Below, piece after piece: positions 7,892 through 16,308 of a DNA stretch of 30,855 nucleotides (the stretch's first letter is position 1; each line of letters starts with the position of its first letter). Location: NCBI GenBank assembly GCA_902776985.1, contig CACYSD010000035.1, positions 1 through 30,855 on the forward strand. Reading direction: 5' to 3'. The position numbers were made by a program, and so were the translations under genes. This DNA is from UBA3839 sp902776985. GTDB taxonomy: Bacteria; Bacteroidota; Bacteroidia; Bacteroidales; Bacteroidaceae. The notes beneath the pieces are model-generated. The model saw nothing but the letters and a program-made list of their open reading frames with translations, was not told where the DNA came from and did not search any database.

Positions 7892-8701
7892 CTACAATTC
7901 ATATATCATGCTCATCTCGAAGGTGGCGGTGTAGGTAGAGCCGTCTTCACGCATACGCAAGGCTTTCCACTTCATCACGCCGTTCTTGATGCTCTCAATC
8001 TCCCACCACTCGCGCAGTTCCTCACTGTCGGCAGTCTTCTTCCAGCGGGTGCAGAGCAGAGTGCCGTCGACGAAATAATCCGCTAAGACATCGGAACCAG
8101 CCTTCCACACGCCGTTCTCCTGACTATAATAATCGTAGGTGCCGTTGGCATTGTACTTCCAGCGGTGCAGCTCTCCGTCAGTATGCTCATCATCCTCACT
8201 GGTCACCTTGCCCTCCCATAAGCCGATGATGGCATCCTTGTAGTCTTTGGTTATGCGCTCATAGCGTTCCTTTTCATAAACCTCATGCTGAACAGAGTTG
8301 CCGTTCACATAGACATTCCAGTCGGAACTCATCAGCATTTCTTTGTTGTTTAATGACAGAATGGTGCAGTCCAGCACATTCTTAGTGTTGCCGTCCTCAC
8401 TCACAACGCTCGCTTTGTTACCGTTGATAGTGACATCGGCCAGTACACGCTCGTTCCACGACAAACTGAAGAAATCAGACAAACTGCCGTAGGCTTTTGT
8501 GGACGACTCGAAAGTAAGCACAGTCTTCCAGTTGGTTGGGCACGGCTGGCCGTCCAGTTCTGACACCATCCACTTGCCTACAATCTTCTCGGAGACATTT
8601 TTGGTGTTGAGAGATTCATCATCGTCGTCCGAACATGCAGTGAACACACTTGCGCCGCAAACGAGGGTAGCGGCTAGTACCCAATTCATAATCTTTTTCA
8701 T
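7892..8701 (-). CDS. Surface lipoprotein with two lipocalin-like segments (copy 2)
   Basis: 269 aa. The lipobox is FTAC with the acylated cysteine at 23. The following SDDDDES matches the Bacteroidota lipoprotein export signal (Ser plus acidic run), so it is probably exposed on the cell surface. Two beta-rich segments begin with the lipocalin-like phrases KIVGKWMVSELDG (about 39-51) and AIIGLWEGKV (about 157-166). The C-terminal third (EWWEIESIKNGVMKWKALR, then YTATFEM) is almost the same as in the 269-aa protein at 18572-19381. The two share length and plan, so they are paralogues at opposite ends of the cluster. The ligand is unknown. The gene starts 30 bases after the ABC transporter. Confidence 0.88.
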   Translation of the reverse strand: MKKIMNWVLAATLVCGASVFTACSDDDDESLNTKNVSEKIVGKWMVSELDGQPCPTNWKTVLTFESSTKAYGSLSDFFSLSWNERVLADVTINGNKASVVSEDGNTKNVLDCTILSLNNKEMLMSSDWNVYVNGNSVQHEVYEKERYERITKDYKDAIIGLWEGKVTSEDDEHTDGELHRWKYNANGTYDYYSQENGVWKAGSDVLADYFVDGTLLCTRWKKTADSEELREWWEIESIKNGVMKWKALRMREDGSTYTATFEMSMIYEL

Positions 8702-8731
8702 AATTGCGTTGTTAAATTAGAGTTATTGTTA

Positions 8732-11473
8732 TTATATGATAAGTTTCACACGGAAGCCTCGCTTGGTGGGTTCCTCCACTATCTTCTGACATTGCCCGGA
8801 GAGTTCGGCGCGATGTGCGTCTGTTAGCGGCGTGGCGGTCATCTTTTCCACCATGAAGTCCAAGGCGGTGACGGCCGACTGTTCGCTGTGGGTGATGCGG
8901 ACGGTGATGGGACGATATTGGGCCATCACACCGTCGAGCATCTGGTCCGTCAGCCGCTCTGCCTTCTCTAATTTTTCGGAAATGCCGTACTTGTGGCAGA
9001 AGGCACTCATGGCAGAGTGCATGCCGAGGAAGTCGAAGTCTGGGCCGTCGATCTCGAACACCTCCTTGCGGATACGCTGGATGAAGGCCTTGGTGGCACT
9101 GTGTACCGGATTCTCGAAAATCTGCTCGGGCGAGCCGTCCTCGTGGATATAGCCGTCGTACATGAAGAAGATGCGGGTCGATACGTCGTGGGCGAACTTC
9201 ATCTCGTGGGTGACGATGAGCATGGTCATACCCTCCTTGGCCAACTGGCGGATGACGCTGAGCACCTCGCCCACCATCGTGGGGTCGAGGGCCGACGTGG
9301 GCTCGTCGAAGAGGATGACGTCGGGCTTCATGGCCAGGGCGCGGGCGATGGCCACACGTTGTTTCTGACCGCCGGAGAGACTGGACGGATAGACGTCGGC
9401 CTTTTCTGCCAGTCCCACCTTGCGCAGAAGTGCCATTGCTTCTGTTTCGGCTTCAGTGCGTGAAAGTCCGAGCAGCTTCATCGGCGCGAAGGTGACATTG
9501 TCGAGGATATTAAGATGTTCGAAGAGGTTGAACGACTGGAACACCATGCCCATCTTCTGGCGCAGCCTATTGACAGGATAGCCCTTGGCAAGAATGTCCT
9601 CGCCATCGACAACGATGCTACCGCCAGTTGGCGGGTCGAGCAGGTTGAGCGCGCGCAGGAACGTACTCTTGCCTGTGCCCGAAGGACCGATGATGGAGAT
9701 AACCTCGCCGCGATGCACTTCAGTAGTGATGTCGCGCAAGACATTGAAGTCGCCGTAGCTCTTCTGAAGGTGGAAGATACCCAGCAGACCCTCCCCCTGC
9801 CCCTCCCTGTGAGGGAGGAGAGTAGAATGTGATGCAATAGTGCGCTTGCGATGTATGAAGAGCCATGCACAACCTATTATTATAATAAAGAGAGCCACAC
9901 CCCACCAGAGGTATCTACTCCCCTCCCTCACAGGGAGGGGCCGGTGGTGGGTCTGTTGGGTCTGCCCTGTGAGTATGGCGGCCTCGCCCTTTCGCGTCAT
10001 CAGCACGATGTGCGAATCGATATAGCCGTCGGAGAAGAGCACCTGCTTCTGTCGCTCCTCGGTGATGCTGATAGCTCCCATGGCCATGTCGGCCTTGCCC
10101 GTCTGCACGGCAGGAATCTGCGCGGCGAAGTCCATAATGAGGTACTCCAGTTGCCAGTTGCGCCGGTTGGCCCATTCCGTCAGCAGTTCCGGTTCCAGAC
10201 CCGAAGGTTTCCCGGAATTGATGAAATTGAACGGAGGCATGGCCGGATAGGTGGCTACGCGCAGGGTTCGCCCTGTGCCGCGTTGTTGGGGAATGGCCAT
10301 GGCAGAGGGGTCGTCGGCATTGCTCCAGCGGTCCAGAATCTGCTTGTAGGTGCCGTCACGGCGGATTTCATCCAGGAAACGGTTGAAGTCTTGCTGCAAT
10401 TCGGCATTGTCAAGTCGGTAACAGGCTCCTATCGGAATCGGTGTAAGCCCTGCGCCCACTGAGTCAACTTTTTCAAGCAACTCCTTGTTGAACATCAGTG
10501 TCAGGCTTTCACCGCCTGCCGCATCTACCTTGCCGCTCTCTAAAGCTGCCAGCAGGTCGGTCTGACTGGTCATGCGCAGGATGTTGGCATCGGGAGCCAT
10601 GTCGGTAACAGCAATGTCCTGTATACTGCCGATGATGACGGCCACTTTCTTGCCGTTAAGCGCCTGGAAGACGGAAGACCCTCCCCCCCCCTGTGAGTTA
10701 GGAGAGTAGATACCTTCGTGCTGGGGAAAGAATGATGGAAGGTAGCACACCGTTCCTCCAATTAGGAGTGCTACAGCCGCTGCAATAGCCTTCACGCGCT
10801 TGCGCTGAACGAGACTCTGGAGCAGCAGCCCGATGAGCCAAGCCATGAGGAAATAGATGATAGCCGTCACGATGAGGGGGAAGAAGGCGTCGAATGTACG
10901 CGAGCGTATCAGGTCGGAAGCGCGCGTCATGTCGGCTACTGCAATGTAGCCTACAATACTCGTGCCCTTCAGCAGACTCACCACCTCGCCCTGATAGACG
11001 GGCATCACTGCCTTGACCACCTGTGGCAGCACAATCTTTAAGAACGTCTGCCGCTGTGTGAAACCTAAGGCCAGTCCTGCTTCTGTCTGTCCGCGGTCTA
11101 TACCCTGGATGGTGGTACGCAGCATCTCGCTGACGTAGGCAGCCGTGCTCATGGCAAACGTGACGATAGCCACCACGATGCCCGTAGCATCCAGCGGTGC
11201 CATCACCACATAATACATCAGCATAAGCAGTACCAGCACAGGCGTGCCGCGCATCAGTTCGATATACACCTTGGCCACTTGCTGTAACCACTTGCGTCGG
11301 CTCATGCGCATCCAGCACACCAGTCCGCCCAGCAGCGTACCCAGCAAGGCAGCGAAGAACGTAATGAGCAGCGTAACCTGCAAACCGTCGAGAATCATCC
11401 TGTAGCGATCCTCGGCTATCAGGTTGTCGTAAAAACTCTCAGTTAAGGAACCTATCAAACTCTGTGCTATCAT
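8732..11473 (-). CDS. Single-chain polar amino-acid-type ABC transporter with lobe-swapped binding domain
   Basis: 913 aa. Order: HisM/GlnP-type permease (about 28-223, with EAGLALGFTQRQTF at 131-144 as the ATPase-coupling loop); membrane segment (about 229-249); the C-terminal lobe of an SBP_bac_3 binding domain (about 268-384); the N-terminal lobe of such a domain (about 401-496, LRVATYPAMPPFNF to IVLMTRKG); membrane segment (520-541); ATPase (565-800). The ATPase has Walker A GPSGTGKST (596-604), Q646, signature LSGGQ (699-703), Walker B VILFDE (719-724) and H756. A 113-residue tail of unknown fold follows. Normally the N lobe precedes the C lobe, so the binding domain is either permuted or two half-deleted copies. 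The linkers GIYSPNSQGGGGSS, HHRPLPVREGSR and LLPHREGQGEG are encoded by GC-rich palindromic repeats. All ATPase motifs are intact, and it is likely functional for uptake or sensing of a polar solute. Confidence 0.92.
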   Translation of the reverse strand: MIAQSLIGSLTESFYDNLIAEDRYRMILDGLQVTLLITFFAALLGTLLGGLVCWMRMSRRKWLQQVAKVYIELMRGTPVLVLLMLMYYVVMAPLDATGIVVAIVTFAMSTAAYVSEMLRTTIQGIDRGQTEAGLALGFTQRQTFLKIVLPQVVKAVMPVYQGEVVSLLKGTSIVGYIAVADMTRASDLIRSRTFDAFFPLIVTAIIYFLMAWLIGLLLQSLVQRKRVKAIAAAVALLIGGTVCYLPSFFPQHEGIYSPNSQGGGGSSVFQALNGKKVAVIIGSIQDIAVTDMAPDANILRMTSQTDLLAALESGKVDAAGGESLTLMFNKELLEKVDSVGAGLTPIPIGACYRLDNAELQQDFNRFLDEIRRDGTYKQILDRWSNADDPSAMAIPQQRGTGRTLRVATYPAMPPFNFINSGKPSGLEPELLTEWANRRNWQLEYLIMDFAAQIPAVQTGKADMAMGAISITEERQKQVLFSDGYIDSHIVLMTRKGEAAILTGQTQQTHHRPLPVREGSRYLWWGVALFIIIIGCAWLFIHRKRTIASHSTLLPHREGQGEGLLGIFHLQKSYGDFNVLRDITTEVHRGEVISIIGPSGTGKSTFLRALNLLDPPTGGSIVVDGEDILAKGYPVNRLRQKMGMVFQSFNLFEHLNILDNVTFAPMKLLGLSRTEAETEAMALLRKVGLAEKADVYPSSLSGGQKQRVAIARALAMKPDVILFDEPTSALDPTMVGEVLSVIRQLAKEGMTMLIVTHEMKFAHDVSTRIFFMYDGYIHEDGSPEQIFENPVHSATKAFIQRIRKEVFEIDGPDFDFLGMHSAMSAFCHKYGISEKLEKAERLTDQMLDGVMAQYRPITVRITHSEQSAVTALDFMVEKMTATPLTDAHRAELSGQCQKIVEEPTKRGFRVKLII
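9779..9961. repeat. Inverted pair of GC-rich palindromic repeats inside the ABC transporter gene
   Basis: Arms 9779-9825 and 9915-9961 (47 bp each) are reverse complements at 42 positions. Each arm holds its own small palindrome (CCTCCCTGTGAGGGAGG at 9802-9818; CCCCTCCCTCACAGGGAGGGG at 9920-9940, where the outer pairs belong to the same dyad). The 89-bp middle encodes the membrane segment YLWWGVALFIIIIGCAWLFI. The whole block is 183 bp, a multiple of three, so it keeps the reading frame. It looks like a MITE-like unit, or two facing copies of a repeat, absorbed as inter-domain linkers. Confidence 0.85.
10677..10709. repeat. Third, eroded copy of the GC-rich repeat, with a run of nine C/G
   Basis: Read on the minus strand, the segment keeps the CTACTCTCCT start and the AGGGTC end of the arm at 9785-9825, but its central palindrome is worn down. 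It encodes the YSPNSQGGGGSS linker between the permease and the binding lobes. Bases 10683-10691 are nine consecutive C (nine G in the mRNA), a slippage-prone tract inside the gene. Confidence 0.7.
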
Positions 11474-11506
11474 CTTATTTGTTTCTTAGTATTATTTATG
11501 GTATCA

Positions 11507-12556
11507 TTATCGCATAAAAGGGAATGTCTGGGCCTGCTCCATCATCATATCTGCCACGATACCATTGGCATCACTTTCTCCATTGATGAGGTCGTAGAGC
11601 GACTTCAGACCAGCGCGCCCGCCATCGTGCTTCAGCACATATACCAGACAGAGATACTGGAGGGCTGTGTTCGACGAGAGAATGTCGAGGTCGGTGATTG
11701 CGAGTTGCGAGAGAGCCAACTGGTAGGCATCGTCGCTGTTCTCGTCGATGAATTGCTGTACGTCGCCGAGGCTTTCCATTCCGAAGGATTCGAGCACGGG
11801 CAGATATGACATAACCGATACGGGCCATATCTCGGCCTGGTTGACGGCAGCTATACGCTTATTGAGACGGTCAAACGGATGCAGTTCGAGATAGCTGCGG
11901 AACGTGTCACGCGAGAGAGGTACATCATCAAGTTTACCGTTCTTTACCAGTGCCAGTGTCTGGCGGCGATAGTCGGTTATGACTGTTCGCAGGCGGCTGA
12001 ACTCGTCGTCAATCAGTTCCATCATACCTGCCAGACGGCTGAATTGCCTTTTGTACTCGCGGGGAATCTTCACATCACCTTTGTATCCAGTATCGTGCTC
12101 AATGGTGGACCACACATGCTGCAGGGCTGTACGCATCTGCAGTTCGAAGCGTGGACCTCCGGTTTTTAAGCGGCAGATATAGTGCAGCGAGTTGTAGCCA
12201 AATGAATCCAACTGGTGTAGCTTGCGCTTATCTACACTTTCCTTCCAGTCTATGTCGAACACACGTTTGGCAATGGCAGCCACCTTGTCCACCTCGTCGG
12301 TATAGAAAGTGATGATGCGCAGACCCACGAGGTCGGTGATGTCGTCAATACTCTTGTACTTCGCACCCTTCAGCTCCAGTTTGCCCGTGAGCGACTTCTC
12401 GGTCTTTACTCGGTGCTCCATGGCGGTGATGTATATTCCCTGTTCGCACAGAGCATTGCGCAACATGTTGCAGGCCTCATCTGCCAACTGCTGTAGCGTA
12501 GGACGCTGTTCGCGGTATTGCTGCAGCAGCATCTCACCATGTGGATCTAGATTCAT
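11507..12556 (-). CDS. RelA/SpoT-domain (p)ppGpp synthetase with a C-terminal extension
   Basis: 349 aa. The RelA_SpoT nucleotidyltransferase domain covers about residues 30-200. Visible motifs are the lysine- and arginine-rich ATP site (HRVKTEKSLTGKLELKGAKYKS), DDITDLVGLRIITFY (71-85), DSFGYNSLHY (117-126) and ELQMRTALQHVWSTIEHD (138-155). These are the usual synthetase signatures, including the Asp and Glu metal ligands. There is no HD hydrolase, TGS or ACT domain, so it is a small alarmone synthetase making (p)ppGpp or a relative from ATP and GDP/GTP. The extra 150 residues or so are helical and unassigned. The predicted hydrolase partner is four genes upstream in the same run. The neighbours are the STAS gene (36-base gap) and the ABC transporter (33-base gap). 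Confidence 0.9.
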   Translation of the reverse strand: MNLDPHGEMLLQQYREQRPTLQQLADEACNMLRNALCEQGIYITAMEHRVKTEKSLTGKLELKGAKYKSIDDITDLVGLRIITFYTDEVDKVAAIAKRVFDIDWKESVDKRKLHQLDSFGYNSLHYICRLKTGGPRFELQMRTALQHVWSTIEHDTGYKGDVKIPREYKRQFSRLAGMMELIDDEFSRLRTVITDYRRQTLALVKNGKLDDVPLSRDTFRSYLELHPFDRLNKRIAAVNQAEIWPVSVMSYLPVLESFGMESLGDVQQFIDENSDDAYQLALSQLAITDLDILSSNTALQYLCLVYVLKHDGGRAGLKSLYDLINGESDANGIVADMMMEQAQTFPFMR

Positions 12557-12592
12557 ATACTATTTATGATTAGTTTCTACTACGGTATCAAA

Positions 12593-12895
12593 TTACTTAA
12601 ATTCAAAGATATTGCTGAAGCCCGTGATGGTGAAGACAGCACGGACACTATCATTGATGCCTGTGATATAGACATGTCCGCCTTTGGCCTGGGCGTTCTG
12701 CAGGATGCCCAGGAAGATGCGCAGACCAGCTGAAGAGATATATGCAAGGTCTGTGCAGTCAATGATAATGTCCTTGCCTTCCACGTCATTGAGTGGACTC
12801 ATTGCCTTTTCGGTTTCTGCGGCAGCAGCTGTGTCGAGACTGCCCTTCAGAATGGCAACCATGTTGCCGTCTTGTTCTTCAATTCTTACGTTCAT
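12593..12895 (-). CDS. STAS-domain anti-anti-sigma-type protein
   Basis: 100 aa, a single STAS domain of SpoIIAA/RsbV type. Its hallmark is DLAYISSAGLRIFLG, in which S55 (second Ser of SSAGL) lines up with the serine phosphorylated by anti-sigma kinases. In partner switching the unphosphorylated form binds an RsbW-like kinase, and a PP2C phosphatase restores that form. Both activities are encoded by the gene just upstream (29-base gap), whose product has a PP2C and a HATPase domain, so kinase and phosphatase for S55 may sit in one protein. No sigma factor is nearby. The final output is unknown and may be the neighbouring synthetase or transporter (inference). Confidence 0.93.
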   Translation of the reverse strand: MNVRIEEQDGNMVAILKGSLDTAAAAETEKAMSPLNDVEGKDIIIDCTDLAYISSAGLRIFLGILQNAQAKGGHVYITGINDSVRAVFTITGFSNIFEFK

Positions 12896-12924
12896 GATGA
12901 TATCTTTATTATAATGTTTAGAGG

Positions 12925-15333
12925 TTAAGAATTAGCGGTTTGCGGTTCATGCTCCTCCTTCTGGGGAGATTGCGAGGGGACTTTCTTCCTTAGCGTCAGC
13001 ACATTGAGGTTATCTATACGCTCGTAGTTGATAGAATCCATGTTCTGACGAATAATGTGGATGCCCAGTCCACCAATCTTCCGCTCCTTGGCCGAGAGCG
13101 TGGTATCAACTTCCGACTGCACGGTGGGGTCGAAAGGCTTGCCGCAGTCGATAATGGTGAACTTCAAATGTAAGTCATTGGATGCGGCCTCAATGGTCAC
13201 ATCGCGCTGCTGTCCTGGCGGATAAGCGTATTTCATTACGTTGACGACTGCCTCCTCGACAGCAACCTTGATACTCATAGTTGTGAGTTCGTCGAAGCCC
13301 ACACTCTGGCAGACCTCTTCGACAAAGGCATTCAGCCGCGGCACCTCTTGCAGGTCGCAGGGCAAGACAAGGCTCTTGCGCATCCTGACGTCGCTCTGCT
13401 GCTTGATGTATTGTATGGCCATCATGGTCAAATCGTCGCTCTGTTCGGCATCACCTACAAACTCATGGACAGCCTCGGTCATCCGTGCGATGAGTTTGTT
13501 GGGATCCTGTTGTTGCTGGGAGAGAGCCTGGAAGGCCACGTCGTTGACATGCTCCATCTGGAACTGATTGTTGTTGGCATCCATTGCCTCTGTCAGTCCG
13601 TCGGTGAAGAGGAAGATAGTAGTGCCTGTGAAAATCTGTGCTTCCTGCAGCGAGTATTTCCAAGATGGCATGAAGCCTACGGGGATGTTCGAGTCGCAAG
13701 ACAGCTCGCCTAAACCTGCACCAATGAGCAGCGGAGCATCGTGGCCGGCGTTGCAGTAGCGCAGACGACCTGTGGGCAGGTCGAGCACACCGACGAAGAG
13801 TGTCACGAACATATGGTTCTTGTTCATGTCAGCAATCGTCTTGTTCATAATGGTCACAATACGGTCCGGCATCGACTCGTGAGCCGATACGGTTCGGAAG
13901 GTAGAGCGGGTAACTGCCATGAAGAGCGAGGCAGGCACGCCTTTTCCTGATACGTCGCCGATGCAGAAGAAGAGCTTCTCGTCACGGAAATAGAAGTCGA
14001 ACAGATCACCGCCCACCTCCTTGGCTGGGGTCAGCGATGCAAACAGCTGCACGTCATCGCGGTCGTCCCTGGTCGGGAACTTCTCGGGCAGCATGCCCAT
14101 CTGTATGCCGCTGGCTATGCGAAGATCACTCTCTATCGAGGCTTTTTGGGCTGTGGTGTTCTTCAATTCGTCTATGTATTTTACCAACGACTGTTGCATA
14201 TTCCCGAACGAGTGGCTCAACTGACCAATCTCGTCGATGCGCTGGAAGTCTGGCAACACAGCATCGAATTGTCCAGATGCGATGGTCTCAGCCTCCTTAG
14301 CCAGCCGACGCAAGGGTTTCAACTCGCGGGTAATGATACGGATGAACAGATAAAGCATCAGCAGCAGGCCAACGGCGACGATGGTCATGATTGTGCGGCG
14401 CAGCCGGTCGAATCCGCTGAAGATGTCGTTCTCTGGACAGACAATGGCCATAGAGCAGCCCGTCTGACCCAGAGGTTTGTAGAAGACATAGCTGTCTGTG
14501 CCGTTGATGTTCATGTGTTTCATGCCCTCCTCGCCATGCTGCATAGCATAGCCCAAAGCGGTCATGGCTGTGTCGGGCTGCTCCAGCGTCTGTGTGAAGA
14601 TAGTCTGGTGAGTGATTTTCGTAGTATCGGGATGAACGAAGTAGGTGCCACCACGTCCAATCATTATGCTGTAGGAATTAGGATAGGGCTTAACGGCAGA
14701 GATGGTCTGCGATAGCCAGTTCAGTGAGAGACTGATGTTAATGACACCTATCACCTGTCCCTGCCTGTCCATGAGGGTCTGACAGTAACTTGTCACCATC
14801 TCGCTGGTGTTCGTAGCCACGTCGAGGTCCATATACGGTTCAGTCCAGCACGGTTTTTCCAGCAACTGGGGCATAAGATACCAGTCGGCAAAGAAGTATT
14901 GATAGCTGTCGCTGCCTCCCTGTATGGTGCGGATTGAGTCGCCGACATGCTTGGTATAAGCGGAGAAGTAGCGACCTTTGTCATTAAAGTAGTAAGGTTC
15001 AAACGCGATGGAACAGTTGTAGAAGTCGGGATTGTTCAGCAGCAAGCCTCGGCTATAGACGAACATAGAATCTGCCTTGTCGGGGTGTCGCTCAACGAGC
15101 CACTTGGTCATGTTCGATGCCACCTCCACACGGTTCAGGATGCTATCCACACGCAGCGAGGTCTTATCGAGTATCTGCGTGGCGCGGTTAACAGCTTCCT
15201 GACGCACGGTCTCACGGGCCTGATAAAACAGGAAGCCGAGGGCTACATTGAAGATGATGGCTGCAAAAAACACGACCCAAAGGCTTACCCTGACGGAGAG
15301 TTTGCGACGGATATATGCAACGATTTTTTTCAT
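12925..15333 (-). CDS. Sensor phosphatase: Cache-like sensor, HAMP, SpoIIE/PP2C and RsbW-like HATPase
   Basis: 802 aa. TM1 is at about 17-38, then comes an extracytoplasmic sensor of about 270 residues with dCache-like character (FYNCSIAFEPYYF, WTEPYMDLDVATNTSEMVTSYCQ, GVINISLSLNWL), TM2 at about 313-333 and a HAMP segment at 334-392. The PP2C/SpoIIE phosphatase covers about 425-642 (EVGGDLFDF 439-447, GDVSGKGVPAS 459-469, TDGLTEA 577-583, SDDLT 632-636). The end, 655-785, is an RsbW-type HATPase with VEEAVVNVMKYAY (692-704), DCGKPFDP (729-736) and GGLGIHI (754-760). A single protein could therefore both phosphorylate and dephosphorylate the STAS protein encoded next. The sensor faces the periplasm, where the binding protein encoded just upstream also resides. 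Confidence 0.93.
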   Translation of the reverse strand: MKKIVAYIRRKLSVRVSLWVVFFAAIIFNVALGFLFYQARETVRQEAVNRATQILDKTSLRVDSILNRVEVASNMTKWLVERHPDKADSMFVYSRGLLLNNPDFYNCSIAFEPYYFNDKGRYFSAYTKHVGDSIRTIQGGSDSYQYFFADWYLMPQLLEKPCWTEPYMDLDVATNTSEMVTSYCQTLMDRQGQVIGVINISLSLNWLSQTISAVKPYPNSYSIMIGRGGTYFVHPDTTKITHQTIFTQTLEQPDTAMTALGYAMQHGEEGMKHMNINGTDSYVFYKPLGQTGCSMAIVCPENDIFSGFDRLRRTIMTIVAVGLLLMLYLFIRIITRELKPLRRLAKEAETIASGQFDAVLPDFQRIDEIGQLSHSFGNMQQSLVKYIDELKNTTAQKASIESDLRIASGIQMGMLPEKFPTRDDRDDVQLFASLTPAKEVGGDLFDFYFRDEKLFFCIGDVSGKGVPASLFMAVTRSTFRTVSAHESMPDRIVTIMNKTIADMNKNHMFVTLFVGVLDLPTGRLRYCNAGHDAPLLIGAGLGELSCDSNIPVGFMPSWKYSLQEAQIFTGTTIFLFTDGLTEAMDANNNQFQMEHVNDVAFQALSQQQQDPNKLIARMTEAVHEFVGDAEQSDDLTMMAIQYIKQQSDVRMRKSLVLPCDLQEVPRLNAFVEEVCQSVGFDELTTMSIKVAVEEAVVNVMKYAYPPGQQRDVTIEAASNDLHLKFTIIDCGKPFDPTVQSEVDTTLSAKERKIGGLGIHIIRQNMDSINYERIDNLNVLTLRKKVPSQSPQKEEHEPQTANS

Positions 15334-15360
15334 TCGATATTACGTTATTTCATTATTACG

Positions 15361-16308
15361 TCATTCCGATATTTCGTCATAACTCACTTCACGGCTTAGC
15401 ATCTTGTTCTCCACCATCAGGCGGCTGGCCAGTTGCACCATGTCGGGGCGCAGCCTGAACTCGCGCTTCTTCGATTCGCGATCCACCTGCAGACGCAGCA
15501 CTTCCTTGAGCATCAGCCTTTGCATAATGCGGTTGGTAGCAATGTGGTTTTTATCAACATACTGCATTACTATGTCGAGAGTCTCATCCGGATGCTCTGC
15601 TGCCCATTCCCACCCCTTTCGGCTGGCTTCGGCGAAGCGCCTCGCCTGTTCCTTATGCTCGGCATAATAGTCACGGGTCATATATACACCATCTTCCTGC
15701 ACGTTGTAGCCATGGTCGCAGAAGCGATATACATTCTTGTCTGTTATCTTTACACCTGCCTGCAACAGCTGGTAGTACTCGTTGTAGCTCATGGCAAGCG
15801 TGGCATCAAAGGCACCGGCCACGAACAGATTGACATTTTGGGCAAAGCGTACCCATTTGTAGTCCAGATGATCCTTGATACTCATACAGATGGCCAACTG
15901 TCCAAAGCCTACGCTCCAGATGCCGACACGGGCACCTTTCTGTGTCAGCGGGTCTTTGTCTCGGGCTGAGACGATGACCATTGCGTTGTTCATTGACGTC
16001 TGCAGGATGTTTACTAAAGGGATTCCTTCATCAATAATCTCCAACGCCTGACAGAGCTGTAGCGTCGTGGCCTGACACTCGTTACTACGCAAACGGCTCA
16101 TGGCGGGTTGTGTGGCAGACGGATGTTCTATCTTCACCTTTACTCCAGCTTTGCGGTAAAAGCCCTTTGCTTCAGCCACATAGTAGCCGGCAAACTGGGC
16201 CTGTGCAGTCCATTGGGGAGTGAACACGATGGTCTCGTCTTGCGCCGTCGCAACCTGCGATATTGCCACCATTGAAATAAATAATAATATGTATAAAGTC
16301 TGTTTCAT
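15361..16308 (-). CDS. NMT1/THI5-like periplasmic binding protein without its own permease
   Basis: 315 aa with a cleavable signal peptide (MKQTLYILLFISMVAISQVATA). The mature protein starts ETIVFTPQWTAQAQFAGYYVAEAKGFYRKAGVKVKI, the standard opening of NMT1/SsuA/ThiY-like binding proteins, which bind pyrimidine precursors, alkanesulfonates and similar small solutes. No matching permease or ATPase of that transporter class is nearby, and the ABC transporter downstream is of the polar amino-acid type. The start overlaps the alarmone-hydrolase stop (ATGA), and the sensor phosphatase follows after 27 bases. In other bacteria NMT1 domains are fused to sensor kinases, so a role as a ligand presenter for the phosphatase is plausible (inference). 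Confidence 0.88.
   Translation of the reverse strand: MKQTLYILLFISMVAISQVATAQDETIVFTPQWTAQAQFAGYYVAEAKGFYRKAGVKVKIEHPSATQPAMSRLRSNECQATTLQLCQALEIIDEGIPLVNILQTSMNNAMVIVSARDKDPLTQKGARVGIWSVGFGQLAICMSIKDHLDYKWVRFAQNVNLFVAGAFDATLAMSYNEYYQLLQAGVKITDKNVYRFCDHGYNVQEDGVYMTRDYYAEHKEQARRFAEASRKGWEWAAEHPDETLDIVMQYVDKNHIATNRIMQRLMLKEVLRLQVDRESKKREFRLRPDMVQLASRLMVENKMLSREVSYDEISE

Noticed and set aside
8993..10462. Long plus-strand frames opposite the ABC transporter
   Set aside because: They mirror a GC-rich gene with clear Walker and permease motifs. High GC at third positions produces such open antisense frames.
12593..15333. A classic sigma-B-type regulon with its own sigma factor
   Set aside because: No sigma factor gene is present in the window, so the output of the STAS switch is left open.
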